In this document: piece by piece, positions 1-13,012 of the stretch
How positions within the stretch are numbered: position 1 is the first letter of the stretch
Layout: the number at the start of each line of letters is the position of its first letter
Assembly (NCBI GenBank): GCA_900074885.1
Contig: FJUW01000012.1
Coordinates: 620,001 to 684,000, forward strand
Direction of reading: 5' to 3'
Length of the DNA stretch: 64,000 nucleotides
Origin: Rhynchosporium graminicola
Taxonomy: Eukaryota > Ascomycota > Leotiomycetes > Helotiales > Ploettnerulaceae
The notes under the pieces: model-generated
Told to the model about the DNA's origin: nothing
What the model saw: only the letters and a program-made list of their open reading frames with translations
The model's database searches: none
Position numbers and translations under genes: made by a program

Positions 1-1832
1 GGTTTCAAGAGTATGCAGTGATCACATTTTTGTATACCGTCAGTATAGCTTGAAGACGTAGGTGAAGTCCGGCTTAGGTGGATGTCGAGGTTACTCTGAT
101 ACAGTATCAAGATATGCGGGGGTCGAGAAGCTGCTCCCCCCTGTCCCGAGCTTGCGCTAGTTAAGTCCGGTATTGACCTATTCTCCGAAGACCTCTTAGA
201 AGACGAAACTACTCTGACCATGATACGAGATGACAAGTCATGTCGATATGGTATGTATTGATATTTTCCACGATTTCTCGAGTGTTGACCAGATTTTCTT
301 GTCGTAGTCCTCGCGATAGGCAGCTGTCCTCGCAAATCCATAGCCATAATCACCCGGGCAAGGCATAAGTAATATGATTGAAGGTTACCCGTCATCACGT
401 GGAGTGATTTCCATGCCAATTTCTTCAATCATACAATCGTTCTATTGATTGATGAATGCATCTCGAAGTAGATTAGGGTTGGAAGGAAGAAGAAGAACGT
501 CCCGAGACGTATCAAGCATTATACTACTTGCTACCGCCAAATAGATACAATCTCACACTCCGCAATAGCTGAGGCACAGCCATATTAATCCGATTTCAAG
601 CAGAATCTATGGGAATTCGAACCGACTAAATTTCCTTTCGAATTGGACTTAATTACAAAGGCAAAGCTGCTCATTGATAGTCGAGATAATGCCGGCCGCT
701 CTGTAGCACCGCGTAAACCGTCTATGAACTTTCTTTCGACGTCTCACATGCTTAGGAGAGAAGTAAAAGGCAGTTTGACAATAGTGAGGCACGTTTCTAC
801 CAAGTCACGAAAGATCACAGGTTCAGCGATACAGGCTTCAAGCGGATACGATATACAGTCGTTGACGGCTTCATCAATCTCTGCCAACACTCCAACGTCA
901 CTTCTCAAGCTACTCAGCCTCCACGACCACTACTCCATAAAATACATGCAACCACAGAACACGAATTTTCAAGGGAGCATGAGGCTCTGCCGCATGTTTA
1001 CCTCCCGCAGCCCTATATACTGGCACACCGCATTGCAGCTTCAGTGGCGTGAGCACAAGAGCTTCTTATCTTGGGATCAGGAATAGGATTAGAATAGTAC
1101 TCGAATCTCTTTATTATCCACAGGTAAGCTGGCTCATCGTACTTACTGCCTAAAGCTCGATCTGCTCGCCGCATATGGGTGAGGCTCGTACAAACGAATG
1201 GATTGGGCTCTGGTAAGTACGAGCCCAAAGAGATCTCGTGAACGGGAGCTTTAAAGGTTCCACAAAGCGTTTTCAAGGGCAGGTGCCATGATGGCGCAGC
1301 TTCAATGATACAGTCTCACTCGCTAGATAAATACGCGAGCCCCCTTCCAACCGAGACGATCAGAGTAAACACCGAAAAATGCCTGCTTGGGTAGGCAGAC
1401 ACTTCGAAGTATGTTATTACCAAGGCGGGTCTTCTTTACTCAAGTCCTAAGTTACAGTCGCATACTTATCAGTCCGAAGGTGCTATATAAAGACAGAGAT
1501 GTTGAAAGTCCGCTTCACCCCGGTGCATAAATGAGTGACTTATTGCATTCCAGAGGGAAAAACGCTTACTCTATGGGGAGGAGTAAATGCGACATATTTC
1601 ATGTTCCAAAAAACTTCATTCGATTCTCGATATACGCACGTTCACGCATGCACACATCTACAAGCTACATCCGTACTGTACAAAGGCCCCGTCCATCCAT
1701 CCGTCCATCCATCGTCATCGCTCATAATTCCCCACAAATATCTTACACTTGGAGTCTCTCCTCCTCATCCCCTCCCCCCCCCCTTCCTTCTCTCCACTCT
1801 TCGAAAGAAAGATTGATGCCGTGTTCAATCAT
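1..1832. other. Left-edge region without a supported gene
   Basis: Open frames here (for example 643-1086 + and 1013-1276 -) show no recognisable domain, no convincing splice structure and no compositional sign of coding. A CCATCC/CCGTCC simple tract lies near 1690-1715 and a C-rich pyrimidine tract near 1760-1800, just beyond the stop codon of the SAPS gene, so this part is probably its 3' UTR and downstream flank. Confidence 0.5.
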
Positions 1833-4800
1833 TCACTTGCCCCCTTCGATATCGACATCTAGCGTCTCGGAATGCTGAATCTCAACTAATTCCCCATCGT
1901 CGCTTCCTCCCACTGCGGCAGCATTAGGAAGCTGAATGTCGGTTTTCGCACCCCTATGCGCGTCTTCCACTTCCGTCTCGGCCATCTTCACGTGTACGAC
2001 CTCGTCCTCCCCCTCATCATCGTCATCATCTTCAAGACTAGTCCTCCTCTTCGCCTCGGTCGTCACACTCATCCTTCTCCGCGGACTCCTTCTCCTATTT
2101 CCCCTCTCCACACCAACTTGGATACCCTCCCCTTCGCCCTCCTCATCCCCAAAGCTCGACCTTGAAGCAAGTGCATGACCGTATCCACCATCTGAGTCAT
2201 CGGAGTCGATATCGATATCGTCATCATCATCATCGTCATCGCTCTGTACATCGTCTTCGTTAGCACTATTCTTGCTTCTGTATCTGTGTACGTGACCTCT
2301 GAAATGGCTTTCGGAGGAGATAGGAGGGCTTGAGGGAGACCCGGAGCCGGAACTCGAGCCTGATCCCTTGCTGTTTGACGTGCTGGAGTTATGGAATGGC
2401 CACAGCGAAGGGAAACTCGCCCTCCCTATCCCAAGGTTGAGGGGAGAGCGGGGTGCAGGGGGCAAGATGATCGGGTGTTGTAGAAGGACAGGAAGGGAGG
2501 AGTTGCTATTGCCATTTTCGTTGCTGAGTCCATGTCCACCGTCGGTATTATTGGAAATAGAGGTGCAGTTGAAGTCATCAAAACTAGGGATACCCACATT
2601 CTTCCCACGACCTTCCCTCGCCAATTTGCGCAGCTGTCGCTCCTCACTACTGAAGCCCGCCCTGCCGGTACCGACAATACCAAGGCTCTCGTCCTCGCCA
2701 TCGAGATCACCGATACTGAAATCGGCATCGTTGTCGGAATCTTCGTCGTCGTCCTCTTCTGCCGCGAATGGATTCAGATTCTTTTGGTGTTCTGCTTCTT
2801 CGGCCCTCTCGTCGCCGGTGGGCGAAATAGCACTCTGCTCGTTCTGCTTGGAGTGCAACGCTAACCTGGCAGCAAGCTGGCGACGAGCTCGTGAAGGAAG
2901 GGCGAGTGGGGGTGGGGGAGGTGGTAGAGACGGTGGTTCGAGATCGGAGCTCGTGGCTGTGGTTGTTGATGGCGTCGAGATATAGCGTGAGAACTAAGAA
3001 ACGGATCAAAGCTGTTAGTAAATGCTACGTCCTAGAAATCACACACATGATAATATGAAGGGCACTCGAGTCGGAATCAACTCTCAAGAGGGCGAGAAAG
3101 ATTGATAGAAGCGACAAGTCAGATGATCCTCGGCAATCAATCGTCAAGGAGAGACTGGTCCGAAAATGGTAAATTTTGGAACTGGTCTCCCGATATTGAC
3201 AAGATCGCCAGAACCAAAAGCCAAGAAAAACACCCATCAACCAGGCAGCAATAATGTACAAGAAATATGCAAGCAGATCTCATTAATCGCGTACGGTACC
3301 CTCGGAAAACAAGGGGTTCTCGCAATCGAGCTGCTCCAAATATTCGTAATCGACTTCTTCGTCGTCGAATTTATCAAGGTTGGGAGCTGGAGGAACAGAA
3401 TGACCCACTTCAGCTGCGCCACTATTATTCCTGGTTCCATCTTCATCATTGTCCTCGTCCATCTCATCATCTTCTTCGTCGCTTGAACTCCCAAATCCGC
3501 TCAAGGTTCCACCACTAAGAGTAAATGCCGAAGTACCATTGCCGTTCGCAAGATCGATGCTATCGAGACCTATTGCACCATTGAGCCCAGCATCTGCAAG
3601 AGCAGATGATGTGCCGCTGAAGTTCGTTGCGGCATTGACTGCATTCATGACCGCTTGTCGTGGTCCCACAGATGTATCGGGGCGTACGCCTCCGAGAATT
3701 GCGTTATCCCGTTCCCTCGTCTCGGCAAGAGTAACTTCCACGTATGTGACCCATTCGCCATTCATGACCTTATCTAGAACCGAGTCTGATAACAACTCGG
3801 GTGGATGCCTTTCGGTGAACTTCACAACCTCTTCAGCAATAAGGGTCAAGTGACCCATGTAGCCCAGTCGCATCTTGCTCTTCTCCTGGGTCTCGTCGCT
3901 CTTCTTCTGTCCATCAACAATGCGCATAGTGATGTTCCCCGTCTCAAACAAATCAATGGCAAGAGATCGGTTGAAGCCCCGATCCATAGGACCATTGAAT
4001 ACCTGTTGTACAACATCATAGACGACATTATGTAGGAAGTTGTTCCACGGAAATCGAAAAAAGAAATCCTAGGAGTTGAATTAGAATCGCACTTCTCAGA
4101 TGAGTGCAGTGACTTACTAGTATTGTTGGAACAACCTTGTGTTCGACGAACTGCATCTTGAGGAAGTCACCCACGACGGGGCTGCTTTGTGACTCCTCCA
4201 ATGCCTGTTGATTATGTTCGTCTGTATTGGTCATCATGATCGAATTTGAGCTGTCGCCTGCTTCACCCATCGTGGTATCAAGACACCCCGTGCTTTGAGC
4301 AACCTCAGGTACAGGTGGTAGTACAAGCTCTTGGACCGGTTCAACCTTTTTCGCGAATAATGGGGCTGGTTTATCTTCTGGATGGGCAACAGTCTCCAGA
4401 GATGCCGGGGCCGGCACTCCTCCCGCTTGAACCACTCGCGCAGACGGGTCTTCGTCTTCCTTCGGACTATCGGCAGATTCTTCTGAAGATTCAGGCGAAT
4501 GTTTGCTATCACTAGCAGACCCATCGCTGCCTTCAGTAGCAGTATCGATCGAAGGTGGGGGAGAAGGCATATGTATATCCTCTTTGATATCCAGAATCTC
4601 AACTTGCTGAGATATTTCCCTAGTCGGTGAGAGTGGCATTACCGCCAGTTCGGGTTGCTCAAGGTGGTGATCTTCTGTAAATTTTAGATGTGGAGAAGTC
4701 AATGGCTCATCAACAAATTCCTCGTCATCCTTGGGCATAAATGAAATAGCAGGAAGTATCGGATGGTTGAGTAGATCCTCTTCTGATTCTGGTTTCTCGT

Positions 4801-6338
4801 CAAAGTCGTCTTTGGCGTCGTCTCCGAGATCTGAAGCATGCGTAACTTCTTCGAATCCTTCATCATCAGAGGCGTTTTGCACCTCCAGTTTTCGTGATCC
4901 ATCAGGTGAGCCTAAACGAGTCTGAGTAGAGGATTTCATTGTCAAGTCGTCATTTGAGTTGCCAGCTTGGTCTGAAGAGACTGATAGCTTTCCTTCGGCT
5001 TTCAGCTTCTCTCTTTCAGTGTCTCGGTGCTTGATGAATTCCTCGCTGCCGACTTCGTTCAATAAGCCCATATTACTACAGTGGAGAAGCTCCGCCATCA
5101 GTTCGCATGTTTTGAACCTGTCAAAGCCCAGAGGCTCAATCTTGCCCCCGAAAGCGGCGCTTAGTTCCTTTCTTCGAATAGTCACAGGTCCGTCACCACC
5201 TCCAATGGTGTGATTAGGACTGAGAATGAGCTCCATGAAGTCTGGAACTCGTTGAGCAAACATTCGTAACAAAGTACCGAGATAGATGGGATCTCGACTC
5301 GATGGAACCGCATTTGCTTCCGCGCCAACATCGGGATCGTAGTCCGAATTGTTCTTCCGAATCACCTCGATGACAATACCTACACCAACTGTGAGTGGGT
5401 TGCCACCCTTGAGCATATCTGATATCAGTTTCTCAATACACGGTTGGGAGACCAACTGTCTCGTTAATTCGTTCGGACCTATGCAAGACTGTTCGTTCTG
5501 AGATGCGTTCGCAGAAATTGTGATGATAGCCTTCAGGAAATCGCCAGCGGATGTCTGGGTTGCCCAAGAGTGTTCGGAGGACAGAAACGAAAGAAGGATT
5601 GGCATCAAATCCTGTGAATGTAGCCACTGCGATCTATAGTCAGCGCATGTCGAGAGTTTGACATGAAAACCCTACGTCAACTATTCCTTGACCACCTTCT
5701 GCCTTTTCCAAGCTTATAATCTTTAGAAGAAGATCCATGACCATTGGAGAGTCCACATGTTGAAGCATGTTCTTCACCGCTCCGTCAAGAGACTTGAAAA
5801 GGTCGAGCATTTCCTCGGTTTTCTTGTCAAGCAAAGCTTCATTCACCTTGGTAAAGTAGCTAGCTTGAAGAGGATCCAACGGCGGCGGTAGCTTTAAGAA
5901 GTCCCAAAACTTCCGTAGCAGTGGTTCGTTTTCAATCAATGATTCGCATATTGACCAGTTGTCCGAAGACAGAACCTCGGCAGAAACGTATGCATAGCGG
6001 TTCCGCTTCTTCTCCTTCTCATCCTCATCGTCCTCGGCAGGCCCGCGGGTTTGAGAAAAGGAACGATCTTTGCCCTTCAACTCGGCGTCTTCCTCCTTCT
6101 CTGCCGTAGCCTCGTTTACTTCAACTACAACGGGCTCTAATTTTGGAGTGACCACATATTCCAGCAATCTCTCTAAGATCTTGTCCTCGCGTAGAAATTC
6201 GATAAGCTTCGTGTTGTGCTGTTTGAGTTCCTGTATCAGATCGCTCTCATCTAGAAGTTCCTCAAGAGTGAATTCTTGTCTATCGAGAATTGTATCGATA
6301 GCGGAGATATTGGCGTATCCGCCAAATCGCCAAAACAT
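1833..6338 (-). CDS. SAPS-domain protein, regulatory subunit of Sit4/PP6-type phosphatase
   Basis: Predicted exons 6338-5676, 5626-4118, 4068-3295 and 2993-1833, all phase-0 joins, give about 1368 aa. The start MFWRFGGYANIS, the early DLIQELKQHN and LIEFL blocks, then WLHSQDLMPILLSFLS and the FRFPWNNFLHN block (joined across introns 1 and 2) are hallmarks of the SAPS family. Members (yeast Sap155/185/190, animal PPP6R) bind the Sit4/PP6 catalytic subunit and direct it in cell-cycle and nutrient signalling. The SAPS domain covers roughly residues 1-850. The C-terminal third is disordered: Pro-rich near 1000, Ser/Asn-rich, and with a run of acidic residues near 1235. The third intron (2994-3294) is about 300 nt, much longer than the other two (49 nt each), so a small exon could be hidden there. 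The paralogue cannot be assigned. Confidence 0.9.
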
Positions 6339-8061
6339 TTTGTCTTATGTGACGGCGCTCGTCTGCCACCGTCGGTATTTGGGCGGTGTGTCGAGGTACG
6401 ATATGATTTTACAGACAGAAAATCTCTGGAAAGTGATCATGCGAGTATCTCGGGATTCGCTAGGATGAGGGCCACAGAACGGAGCTGGGGCGTGTGTTGT
6501 TCCGATGCGTGAGTGCTGTCTATCAATCGCAGGGCGGTCGGATGAGGCCTTGGAGGATTGACTATCAGCAGGAAAGCCTGTCAGCTTGGTATCCTGAAAG
6601 AGTAGCTTAAGCTTGACATGGCCGAAGGTTGTCTGTGGGAACGATGCCTTAGACTAACCAGGCGCGATTCAGCCTTTCGCGAAGCCTCTGCGCGAGGTCG
6701 CAGTGTGGGGAAAGAGGGACAAGGGACAAGGAGGGGAAGGGCCATACAAGCAGAGGTCTGAATGACAAAGCCGATAGGATTGTAATGTACAGGCTGAAGG
6801 CCAGTGGAGGATCGTGTGCTGGGCTGGGTCACTGGACCAGGTGTGATGGACGTCGGGATTGACTGAGGCTCAAATGGTGAGTTGGCAAGGAAGAAACCGC
6901 GCTACGTAGGTACGTTCCGAAGGCTCGATGCTGCTGATGATTAAAAGGGTATGGTCTGGAGTGGTGTGGTATGGTGAAGAACATGCGCGGGTATCAAAGA
7001 ACAACAAGAAAATAAGTCAATCGAGATGGCATGAAGTGAAAGGATGCGTAGAAGTACAATAGAGGTCGTGGTGAGGAGTCGAGAAGAATATGCAGATCGT
7101 AATTGTTTGGTTTGGGAACGGGGGGTGAGGTGAGGATGGAGCGAGTCAATTCAGCTGTGATGGTTTGAGGTGCCTGGGGCTTACGTAGTGTGGCCTGAAA
7201 AGGTGCCTTACTGGGTAGGCAGGCGAGGTGGCAGGTAAGGCAGCAGGGTAGGTAGGTACTGTAGGTAGATAGATAGGTATTTTCAGGATACTATGAAGTA
7301 ATACGGAAATCATTTGGACGGTGGCGATCTACCCGCGGATCCCTGCAGACGGGATTTGGTGAAGCATACTTCGTAAATGATGGCATTCTAAACTACCTAG
7401 GTATGTATTTATCAGGGTCTCGGTTGTTATCATTGTTATCATTGTCACATTAGACCAAGTTCACATGTGCACAATTCTCCTTCCTGCACATGGATGGGAA
7501 AATGCTGCTGCCACGTGATATACGGGTCTTCCCGAGCTACCTGCGCTGGTAATGAACCAATCACAATCGATTTTCTGCTCGCAACCTGGACCATCTTGAA
7601 GCTGGACTCATCATTGCGACACAGCCTTATGACCTGCCCTGACCTGCCCTGACCTGACAGCCCTGCTCAAGCATAACTCTATTACTTATATACCATCCGC
7701 GTTCATACTAACAAACGAGAAAACACCCTTATTCTGGCTGATCATTAGGGAAGGCATCTGCAACCAAGCAAAAAACATACCTCGGAAAGAGTGATCATAT
7801 TTCAGTCTGTTACCCACTCCTATAGTCGCAGCGCCAACCATCTCCGGAGCCATAGCCTCGAATACTCAGGACAAACGTCCAGGGATCACGCACGCCGGCA
7901 CAGTATCACCAGAAATACAAGTACAACAAGACCCCATTCCGGGCATAGCGTTGTTCCCGGAGCAGCCCGCCGTCCTTGTATACGTGATACCAACCGGCAA
8001 TCACTCGAGGGGTAATACCTACAGCGCGCGGATTTCAGAAAAGGAATAAGACATACACAAG
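6339..8061. promoter_or_regulatory. Shared 1.7-kb intergenic region between SAPS gene and VPS60
   Basis: The two flanking genes are transcribed away from each other, so this interval should hold both promoters. It has no supported ORF. Simple repeats are visible: GGTAGGTA/GATAGATA tracts near 7245-7280, tandem TTGTTATCA units near 7430-7445, and two and a half copies of GACCTGCCCT at 7631-7657. No specific factor site can be assigned from sequence alone. Confidence 0.5.
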
Positions 8062-8747
8062 ATGAACAGACTATTTGGCGCAAAGAGCTCGGCTCCCAAA
8101 CCGACTCTGAATTCTGCTATCTCAAATGTACGTCTACTTTCATGTGCCCATTCATGACAACCCAGCTGACTGCTCAGGTCGACGAAAGAGTATCCTCTAT
8201 CGATGTCAAGCTCGCCGCCATCAATGCCGAGCTTCAAGGCTATCAAACCAAGCTCTCCAAGATGCGCGACGGTCCAGGCAAAACAGCTATCAAGCAGAAA
8301 GCACTGAAGGTACTTCAAAGAAGGAAGATGTACGAGGCACAGCGAGATCAACTACAACAGCAGTCCTGGAACATGGAGCAGGCAGGCATGATGCAGGACA
8401 ATCTAAAGAACGTCATGACGACTGTAGATGCCATGAAGCAGACCAACAAGAGCCTAAAACAGCAATATGGCAAAATCGATATCGACAAAATCGAGCGCAT
8501 GCAGGACGAGATGGCGGATCTGATGGATATTGGTAATGATATTCAGGAGAGCATAAGTCGGAGCTATGACATTCCTGAGGATGTTGATGAGGCTGAGCTG
8601 GATGCTGAGTTGGAGGCTTTGGGTGAAGAGGCCGAGTTTGAGAATTTTGGGGCGGAGAGTACGCCGAGCTTTATGGTCGATGAGGTGCCACAGTTCATTG
8701 ATGAGCCCCCGCAGACGACTGGCCAGGTCAAGGAGGCTGCTGGATGA
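8062..8747 (+). CDS. VPS60: ESCRT-III-associated protein Vps60/CHMP5
   Basis: Two exons, 8062-8127 and 8178-8747, separated by a 50-nt intron ending GCTCAG, give 211 aa. The start MNRLFGAK followed by a Pro/Lys-rich linker and a long charged helical core (VDERVSSIDVKLAAINAEL, LQRRKMYEAQRDQLQQQ, IDKIERMQDEMADLMD) matches the Vps60/CHMP5 branch of the Snf7 family in length and motif order. The protein acts at endosomes in multivesicular-body sorting, where it binds Vta1 and so stimulates the Vps4 ATPase. The N-terminal half is basic, and the last 60 residues are acidic (EAELDAELEALGEEAEF) as expected for the autoinhibitory and MIT-interacting tail. The intron falls after residue 22, so the first exon is tiny and would be missed by ORF-only calling. 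Confidence 0.95.
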
Positions 8748-11184
8748 TCGACATGGGTTACAGTTAAGGAGTTTATGGGATATCGAATGAATGGAGTTGG
8801 GGTTAATAATAATAGAATATACTCGAGAGCGAAAACGCTGAATTATTTTCTGCAACGCTCCTCGACTTACTCAACCCTGCTTTCAATTTCTATCTCCTAT
8901 CTTGGGAATGAACTTTGTCCTCCTGCTTTTGCATCTGCTTCCTGTTGAATCGTTGCCATCTGTTCCATATTCAGCCTCCTTATACTTCTGGTAATTCCAC
9001 TTCAAATCACAATGCCATCTCAATCATTCCATCCCATTTCGGCCAGCCTGGCGAGCCTATCGTCAATCTTCAGCCGCTACCAAGCCTCTATAGCATCGTC
9101 CTGCTTATCTCCCTGTCCTTCACCCCACCTCTTTCCCTCTTTTACCCTTTCCTCACTGTCCTATCCATTTAGGCACCACGAGCAAGAGAAATCCTTCTGA
9201 TACTTGACTTGAAAACAGAATTCATTTCTTGGACCGCCTCACTTCAATCCCATCTCGATATGCAGTGAATACAAGCAACTTCGCCCGTATACTCTAGAGT
9301 TGTTCAAATGCTGCTGTGACGAGCTTGCGCATGATACAGTACAAGAAAAAGCACGGCTTGCGCCCGATGGGATGTGACAAGTGTCCTAATGAACGTTTTT
9401 CGCCCAGCTCTCATTGCCTGATAGTCAAACCCGGGCATCTCTCAGGAAACTGCGAAGTACAATTACTCGCTCGATTGTGCTCAGCTCTATTTTGAGCACA
9501 AGTTTCCACGAGAAGCAGGGCGTTTTTATTGCTTTTAAACGCCGTACGTAGAGAGAATGGTGGATCTATATACCAGTCCGTACAATCATATCCAATACCC
9601 TATATATACTTACCTGCTAGCTGCCTTCTCCAATCTTCTCAAACTGCCACCAAATTGCTTTGCCGATGGATCTACATACAATATCCAATGTCCATCTCAC
9701 GCCCAAACGTATCTCGAGTCTGAGGTCACAATCCATCCTCGATTTCATCACGAAAAGCCTATCAGTTCTCAAATAACCCCCTTTCCCATCCATCCGGTTC
9801 CACGTACGATATGTTTTCGGAATCTATATTACATCTGATCGGTATCGGTAGAAATCAAGCTTCTACTCTGATACCTGTCTATATTTCGAAGAGAGCAAGG
9901 AGCAGGAGTAGTAGCGGAAGCTGAAGCTTATATATTAGACAAGAGTCTTGACGGCGAAATAGTTATTTCAGGTAATCGATACGGGGAAGAAGAGGTAAAA
10001 AGGCATTTTAGAAGTTGGAATTGTAGAAGGCGAGAGGTATTGAGGAAGGATGAGGAAGCGATTATCGGATCAAGGAAGGAGGATGAGATGCACGATTATA
10101 CATGCTCTGCTACGGTTCACACGTCGGAAAGCCTAGTAATACACGCTTCGTGTCCATGGATACCGTACAACTCCCGTGGAAGTGGACGAGGACGAAGACG
10201 AGCACGAGAATGATAGTTACTACTCATATTCTTAGATAGATCGCAATATAGCGGTCCCTGTTGCTCCTTAAACAGTAGGAGGAGAATACAAACCAAGGCT
10301 TTACATTAAGATAGATCGCTTCCTTTATATATATATATATATATATCTATATTAGCTTAAGAGTTTAAATATACTTTTATAGCGACTTACTATCTAAAAG
10401 TCATTTACCCACCCACGTTAGATACACTTGCATTTTTTTCTATTACCAAAGATGGATATTCATCACCTACTCCGAATAAAGCTTAGATCTCTGTGATAGC
10501 GATATGCCTTTATCATTACAGCTACATTTTCGCGAAATCGTGTCGCTACACATCATTATTCGTTCTGATATTTCCGTGTCAGGGCTCTTTTGTAAATGAG
10601 TCTTTTTTTCGCAACGGCAATTTGTTTGAGTTAAAAAGGTAAGTTTAGAGAAGGAAGGTAGAATCCCAAATCGAGGCAATGCAAAGCCGTCGCTGGTGAA
10701 GTAAACACGTCTCCAAGAATCGGGATCTTGTAAAGCCAGCGAACATTTTTCTATGACGATAAAAAGATTCCTTTCATAAGAGATTTCCTGAAGAATAATC
10801 GAGATTTCGAGATTCTGGACTTTTGCAAAGTAATACCCTATTGTCCTACAATTAAGGATAACTTTATCAGGTAAATGGATTTCGCTTCGCTGGTCAAGTT
10901 TATTTCTGGTGTTGCCTCGAAATTTCATCCGTGCGAAGTATTACGAAGATGGACTGACCATTGAGAATTCTGCTTTAAGGGCAAAGGAGTATTTCTCGCT
11001 TGTTATTTCGCAAAAAATTAAAAATCAAAATAAACGATTCATCCATCCTAAGATTACCAACCTAACTAATATACCGCCTAAACTCCACGACTCCTCCTCC
11101 CCGCGAACATCTCATCGAAAAACCCACTCCTCCAGCCCTCCATTCCCACCTAGAATCCCTCCCCAACCCCTTTTCCCTCAAAAC
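8748..11184. other. AT-rich intergenic region, no supported gene
   Basis: The stretch holds pyrimidine-rich sequence (about 8880-9180), a GACGA/GACGAGCACGAG simple tract near 10190, and a (TA)n run near 10328-10347. From about 10220 to 11060 it becomes clearly AT-rich. A 153-codon open frame at 10467-10928 (-) shows no recognisable domain and is not called. Such AT-rich patches in ascomycetes are often decayed repeats, but I found no terminal repeats here. Confidence 0.45.
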
Positions 11185-11903
11185 TCAAAACTCCTCATCA
11201 ACACACAACTCCGGCAACGGCACATACACCTTGCCTGCACCTAACCTCTCATGGATTCTCCTCCACACATCCTCACTCGTCTTATTCCTCTCACACAAAT
11301 CCAGCAAATGCTCTCTCCTTAAACCCTCCGCGACCGAAAACCAGATCATGGCTTTCCTTTCGCGATCCATCTTCGCATGTACTTCGTCTTCGATATAGGT
11401 AAAGTTGTCTGTTTCGTGTGAGGGGCGAATGCAGTCGCCCATTCCTTTGGCGTCGAGGTAGACTTTCACTGTGAAAGAAATGCGGAGTTAGTATGGATGG
11501 CCTGGTCAGGAGATTGCGAAGAGCGAGTACATCAGAAAAAATCAAAGTCGAGACTTTGATTCAGGTGGAGGGCGGGGTCTTTTATTTCTTCTCCAGACCC
11601 GCCGGAAAGTGAAGAGGCGGGCGGAGAATACTCACTGTCGGCTTGCCAGGCTGAGGAGCGCGGATAGTGTGCGTTTTTCGAATTTGAGAAGCCGAGTTTG
11701 CTGAGGTGGATGGTTACGCCCCCGATTGTATCGATGTAGGTTGTGTCGATGTAGTTTGTGGAGTGTGTGGTATTGGTGTTGGTGCTGGATGAGGAGGAGC
11801 TGGAGTTGCGGGATGAGGATGATGATAGTGAGGAGGCTCGAGTTCGTGGCTGTGAGGGCCTGAAGGAGGGACGTGACCGTCTTGAGGATCTTGCGTGGAC
11901 CAT
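11185..11903 (-). CDS. Stand-alone gag-like protein (copia gag N-terminal/UBN2-like)
   Basis: Two exons, 11903-11636 and 11468-11185, give 183 aa. The intron has a canonical GTGAGT donor, an ACTAAC-like branch point and a TTTCACAG acceptor. After a Ser/Arg-rich N-terminus (residues 1-45) comes a block with the spacing of the copia gag N-terminal (UBN2-type) domain: HLSKLGFSN, then W-x-ADMKVYLDAKGMGDCI across the splice junction, then DRERKAMIWFSVAEGL and TSEDVWRRIHERLGAG. The protein stops soon after, with no zinc knuckle, protease, integrase or reverse transcriptase, and no flanking LTRs were seen. It is either a domesticated gag fragment or a conserved single-copy fungal gene of that ancestry. 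The family link is pattern recognition only. Confidence 0.55.
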
Positions 11904-13012
11904 TATGGGAGGTGTTTGGATGTGATTAGATATTTTGGGTCTAATGTGTGTTCTATCCTGATAACTTTGCTGTGCTTTGTATGAGTCTTTGAGCTTGAAA
12001 GATTGAAATTGGCTGCGATATACTCATGTTTTTATGAAAGATTCGGCTCCTATATCGAGAAAGTATCGGATCCGAATATATATGGTAGATGCCGATAGGA
12101 TCTGGGTACCGATACCTGGGTACTGATACTGTCCTGTTGGAAACCTGTTGCTAGTGGCCGTGGTATTCGGGCTCCTTTGGATATATGGAAGTTTTTTATG
12201 TCGGCGGGCTATTGGGGCCCTAATGATCAAGACTGGTAGCCCAGATTGTCTCGGACTTACATGAATTTACTTAAGTGAAAAGCTAACACTTTGGTATTGC
12301 CGAATTAAAGCAATGTCCGAATGTTCAACTTTGATCTTGCGATGTTTCAACAGAAGGTTTACTTGCACTCATAGGGATATGATAAATTTTCAGATTAGGT
12401 CTGATTATATCGTATTGAGAAGAATGATCAAGAAACATTCTAAAAGAGTGTTTTCGGCGACTCTTTTTTTAGCACTGTTCAGTCCGACCTCTTTGCGTTA
12501 TCTTCAGGGCCCGTCTTGCTTTAAAACTAAAAGGGGAACGGCGACAGAGTATAAATAACACAAATTATCGAACCTCGATTTCAAAGTCTTAGATGAGACT
12601 AAGAAAAGCCTTGTTTCTTAAGTGATTGATTTACAAAGTCAGCTGTTGTAATGTTGTTTGGGCTCCAAGAAAGTCCCCGAACCGAACTTTACAAATTAGC
12701 CGAAGCGAGCCGAAAGTAGCAAACTGGTCCTAGGTAATTAACGTCCATCCATAATTCACAGCCTCAAATCTCGTATATGCAAATCATTCCCTGGTCTAAT
12801 AATAGGTAATCTTGCCTACTCTTACTGCGTTCCTAAATGTAAATGGAATACTTCCAGGCATCTCGAGGCGCTTGAAACAGTCAAGCTGCCAAGCACTTGA
12901 AGCACAAAACGCACGAATAATGGCTGGATCGATTCAGCGCCGATGAAGAAATTCAGGAGAGTTGTTGTTAACTTATATTTCAAGATCATCAATCATATAA
13001 AGCCATCAAACA
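11904..13012. other. Intergenic region, no supported gene
   Basis: This presumably contains the promoter of the gag-like gene at its left end. Repeated GATACC/TATCGG-type words lie near 12050-12140 (including GGGTACCGATACCTGGGTAC). No coding frame is supported. An open frame near 12990-13110 in another phase overlaps the start of the NmrA-like relic. Confidence 0.4.

Noticed and set aside
605..630. B-box-like GGTTCGAATTCC on the minus strand, considered as a tRNA T-arm
   Set aside because: The flanking bases do not form a 5-bp T stem and no A box or acceptor stem is present.
643..1086. 147-codon open frame on the + strand near the left edge
   Set aside because: No recognisable domain, no splice partners, and a Ser/Thr/Arg-rich composition like random reading of intergenic DNA.
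10467..10928. 153-codon open frame on the minus strand in AT-rich DNA
   Set aside because: No motif or splice support. Rich in Ser, Ile and Cys, and located in an AT-rich patch that may be a decayed repeat.
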